From: Bacteroidales bacterium
Lineage (GTDB): Bacteria; Bacteroidota; Bacteroidia; Bacteroidales; F082
Reading direction: 5' to 3'
NCBI GenBank assembly: GCA_024689285.1
Contig: JAILDR010000227.1
Coordinates: forward strand, 1 to 7,720
DNA length: 7,720 nt
Shown here: piece after piece, positions 5,824 to 7,720 of the stretch
How the letters are laid out: each line of letters opens with the position of its first letter
Position numbering within the stretch: position 1 is the first letter of the stretch
Translations under genes and position numbers: made by a program
Notes under the pieces: generated by a model
Databases searched by the model: none
The model's input: the letters and a program-made list of their open reading frames with translations, nothing else
Told to the model about the DNA's origin: nothing

Positions 5824-6666
5824 ATGACAATCAATGAATTAGAAAGAATAGCCTCCCAAGTGCGCCGCGACATCATCCGCATGGTGCATGCCTGCCAGTC
5901 GGGTCACCCGGGCGGCTCGCTGGGCGCGACGGACATTGTCACGGCCCTTTATTTCGACCAAATGCACATCGATCCTGCGCATTTTCGCATGGATGGGGCA
6001 GGGGAGGACATGTTTTTCCTCTCCAACGGACACATCAGTCCGATGCTCTACAGCATCATGGCCCGACGCGGCTATTTTCCCGTGAGCGAGTTGAGCACCT
6101 TCCGCCGCTTGGGTACCCGCCTGCAAGGTCATCCCACTACGGCTGAAGGCTTGCCGGGTATACGCATCGCCTCGGGTTCCTTGGGACAGGGGCTGTCGGT
6201 GGCCATCGGGGCGGCACAGGCCAAGCGGTTGAACGGCGACGACCACCTCGTTTTCGTCCTTATGGGCGACGGCGAGCAGGAGGAAGGCCAGATTTGGGAA
6301 GCCGCCATGTATGCCCCTGCCAAGGGCGTTGACAACCTCATCGCCATCGTAGACTATAACAAGAAACAGATTGACGGCTCCACCGACGACGTGATGAACC
6401 TTGGCGACATGCGTGCCAAATACGAGTCCTTCGGATGGCAGGTTCTCGAGATGAACGGCAACAAGATGCAGGAGGTGGTTGATACCCTGAACCTCGCCCG
6501 TAAGAATGCCTGTCAGGGTAAGCCTCAGCTTATTCTTGCCCACACGGAGATGGGTATGGGTGTCGATTTCATGATGGGCACCCACAAATGGCACGGTTCG
6601 GCCCCCAACGACGAACAGGCCGCAAATGCACTCTCACAACTTACAGAAACACTTGGAGATTATTGA
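5824..6666 (+). CDS. Transketolase, N-terminal (TPP pyrophosphate-binding) subunit
   Basis: Transketolase moves two-carbon ketol units between sugar phosphates in the non-oxidative pentose phosphate pathway, in the cytoplasm. This 280-residue protein is the first half of the enzyme as a separate subunit. It has SGHPGGSLGATD (27-37), SNGHISP (67-73), QGHP (101-104), GSLGQGLSVAIG (118-129), and the TPP/Mg site GDGEQEEGQIWEA (148-160) with N179 in VDYNKKQIDG. THKWHG (253-258) matches the late active-site histidine block. The length matches split transketolases of archaea and some bacteria and lacks the pyrimidine-binding domain, which is the next gene, one base downstream. The start has a normal family N-terminus. 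GC content is high in places (42 of 60 bases in 5881-5940), unlike the genes before it. A related TPP enzyme, such as an alternative ketol transferase, cannot be excluded, but transketolase is clearly the best match. Confidence 0.95.
   Translation: MTINELERIASQVRRDIIRMVHACQSGHPGGSLGATDIVTALYFDQMHIDPAHFRMDGAGEDMFFLSNGHISPMLYSIMARRGYFPVSELSTFRRLGTRLQGHPTTAEGLPGIRIASGSLGQGLSVAIGAAQAKRLNGDDHLVFVLMGDGEQEEGQIWEAAMYAPAKGVDNLIAIVDYNKKQIDGSTDDVMNLGDMRAKYESFGWQVLEMNGNKMQEVVDTLNLARKNACQGKPQLILAHTEMGMGVDFMMGTHKWHGSAPNDEQAANALSQLTETLGDY
6655..6658 (+). promoter_or_regulatory. Shine-Dalgarno deciding the start of the transketolase C-terminal subunit
   Basis: GGAG lies 9 bases before the ATG at 6668, inside the end of the upstream gene. 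It supports 6668 over the in-frame ATG at 6626, which would overlap the upstream gene by 41 bases and add 14 residues before the conserved N-terminus. Confidence 0.55.
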
Positions 6667-6667
6667 T

Positions 6668-7621
6668 ATGGACTTCACAATACAGAACAACAAAGATACA
6701 AGATCGGGATTCGGAGAAGGCCTGCTTGAGGTAGGTCGCCGCAACCCCAAAGTGGTGGCCTTTTGTGCCGACCTTACCGGTTCACTGAAGATGGGCGACT
6801 TCGCCAAGGAGTTTCCCAACCGTTTCTTCCAGACGGGCATTGCCGAAGCCAACATGATTGACATGGCGGCCGGTATGGCCTTGAGCGGCTTCGTGCCGTT
6901 TACGGGCACCTTTGCAGCCTTCTCGACGGGACGCGTCTACGACCAGATCCGCCAGAGCGTGGCCTATTCCAACAAGAACGTGAAGATTGCCGCTTCCCAT
7001 GCAGGCGTCACCCTCGGTGAGGACGGAGCCACGCATCAAATCCTTGAGGATATCGGCCTGATGAAGATGCTGCCCAATATGACAGTCATCGTGCCTTGTG
7101 ACTTCAACCAGACCAAAGCAGCTACCATCGCCACCGCTGAATACGACGGTCCAGTGTATCTGCGTTTCGGTCGCCCGAAAGTGCCGAATTTCACCCCTGT
7201 GGATGATAAGTTCGTCATCGGCAAGGCCCAGATGTTGCAGGAAGGCACCGACGTGAGCATCTTCGCCTGCGGTCACCTCGTTTGGAAAGCCGTGCAGGCA
7301 TTGCCGGTCTTGAAAGAAATGGGCATCAATGCGGAACTCATCAACATCCACACTATCAAACCTCTTGATGTGGAAGCGGTTTTGAAGTCGGTGAGTAAGA
7401 CCCGTTGCGTGGTGACAGCTGAAGAGCATCAGCGCAATGGTGGCTTGGGTGACAGCATCGCACAGGCACTGGCCTTGAACATGCCTTGCCCGATGGAGAT
7501 GGTCGCCGTCAACGATGTGTTCGGTCAAAGCGGCACGCCTGAAGAACTGCTGAAAGCTTATCATCTCGATACGCCTGATATCGTGGAAGCTGTGAAGAAA
7601 ACTGTTGCAAGAAAACAATAA
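6668..7621 (+). CDS. Transketolase, C-terminal (pyrimidine-binding) subunit
   Basis: This 317-residue protein completes the enzyme encoded with the preceding gene. The pyrimidine-binding domain shows ADLTGSLKM (34-42), FQTGIAEANM (54-63, with E60 as the glutamate that activates the TPP aminopyrimidine), GTFAAFSTGRVYDQIRQSVA (80-99) and SHAGVTLGEDGATHQ (110-124). VYLRFGRPKVP (163-173) marks the end of that domain. The transketolase C-terminal domain follows, with DVSIFACGHLVW (195-206), INIHTIKPLD (225-234) and VVTAEEHQRNGGLGDSIA (248-265). Length agrees with other split C-terminal subunits. The start at 6668, one base after the upstream stop, has a Shine-Dalgarno and gives the expected N-terminus; an earlier ATG at 6626 is less likely. 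The two subunits should form the usual active site at their interface and are co-transcribed. No terminator is evident after the stop at 7621. Confidence 0.95.
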   Translation: MDFTIQNNKDTRSGFGEGLLEVGRRNPKVVAFCADLTGSLKMGDFAKEFPNRFFQTGIAEANMIDMAAGMALSGFVPFTGTFAAFSTGRVYDQIRQSVAYSNKNVKIAASHAGVTLGEDGATHQILEDIGLMKMLPNMTVIVPCDFNQTKAATIATAEYDGPVYLRFGRPKVPNFTPVDDKFVIGKAQMLQEGTDVSIFACGHLVWKAVQALPVLKEMGINAELINIHTIKPLDVEAVLKSVSKTRCVVTAEEHQRNGGLGDSIAQALALNMPCPMEMVAVNDVFGQSGTPEELLKAYHLDTPDIVEAVKKTVARKQ

Positions 7622-7650
7622 ATCATCCGAAAATTAGTATTCCAATTATT

Positions 7651-7720
7651 ATGCAAAGAATAGCGTTATCTCTCGTCACCCTGCTTTGCCTGGGCTTGAC
7701 GACGACCTACGGACAGAATG
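7651..7720 (+). CDS. N-terminus of a secreted or membrane protein, cut by the window end
   Basis: Only 23 codons are present. They encode an Arg at position 3, a hydrophobic stretch (about residues 4-16, including LSLVTLLCLGL) and a polar end TTTYGQN, which is a typical Sec signal peptide with probable signal peptidase I cleavage after the Gly. The single Cys is preceded by TLL, which is not a lipobox, so a lipoprotein is unlikely. It starts 29 bases after the transketolase stop and could be co-transcribed. Nothing can be said about the mature protein. Confidence 0.6.
   Translation, partial: MQRIALSLVTLLCLGLTTTYGQN

Noticed and set aside
5839..6594. Long antisense reading frame opposite the transketolase N-terminal gene
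   Set aside because: Arises from the GC-rich codon pattern of the real gene; no recognisable domain.
6626..6667. Earlier ATG for the transketolase C-terminal subunit
   Set aside because: It would overlap the upstream gene; the ATG at 6668 has GGAG at 9 bases and gives the normal family N-terminus.
6782..7618. Long antisense reading frame opposite the transketolase C-terminal gene
   Set aside because: Same reason: it mirrors a clearly real gene and has no motif or upstream signal.
7651..7720. Lipoprotein reading of the last partial gene
   Set aside because: The only Cys follows TLL, which lacks the small residue expected at -1 of a lipobox.

Overview
The window looks like a Bacteroidetes chromosome, probably Prevotella- or Bacteroides-like. 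The two larger intergenic gaps each hold an exact TAnnTTTG -7 box followed by CA, most starts lack a strong Shine-Dalgarno, and the protein sequences have a Bacteroidetes flavour. All genes read on the + strand. The organism call is inference from style, not from a marker gene.

Region 1 (1-4317) is a tight run of six genes with no promoter-like box between them. In order they are: the C-terminal part of an ADP-ribosylglycohydrolase (cut by the window edge), an RtcB-type RNA ligase, an unrecognised 250-residue protein, a KptA/Tpt1 NAD-dependent RNA 2'-phosphotransferase, a small macro-domain-like protein, and a calcineurin-like metallophosphoesterase. The last two genes overlap by 4 bases. The recognisable members fit one theme: RNA end healing and sealing, coupled to handling of the NAD-derived ADP-ribose products that KptA chemistry releases. 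I read this as an RNA-repair plus ADP-ribose-processing operon. It is the most interesting part of the window, and the unrecognised gene inside it is the best candidate for something new.

Region 2 (4318-5721) has a 129-base AT-rich gap with a good -7 box and a 12-base perfect palindrome just downstream. It is followed by a monocistronic-looking AAA_14/DUF4143 ATPase with a nuclease-like C-terminal domain.

Region 3 (5722-7621) has a second promoter box and then a split transketolase. The N-terminal (TPP pyrophosphate-binding) and C-terminal (pyrimidine-binding and transketolase C) halves are separate genes one base apart. Parts of this pair are visibly more GC-rich than the genes before it, as expected of a well-expressed metabolic gene set beside an accessory cassette.

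Region 4 (7651-7720) is the first 23 codons of a gene starting with a secretion signal, cut by the window end. I saw no rRNA, tRNA, CRISPR array, insertion sequence or convincing intrinsic terminator. All gaps shorter than 130 bases are accounted for by the promoters described or hold nothing I can name.
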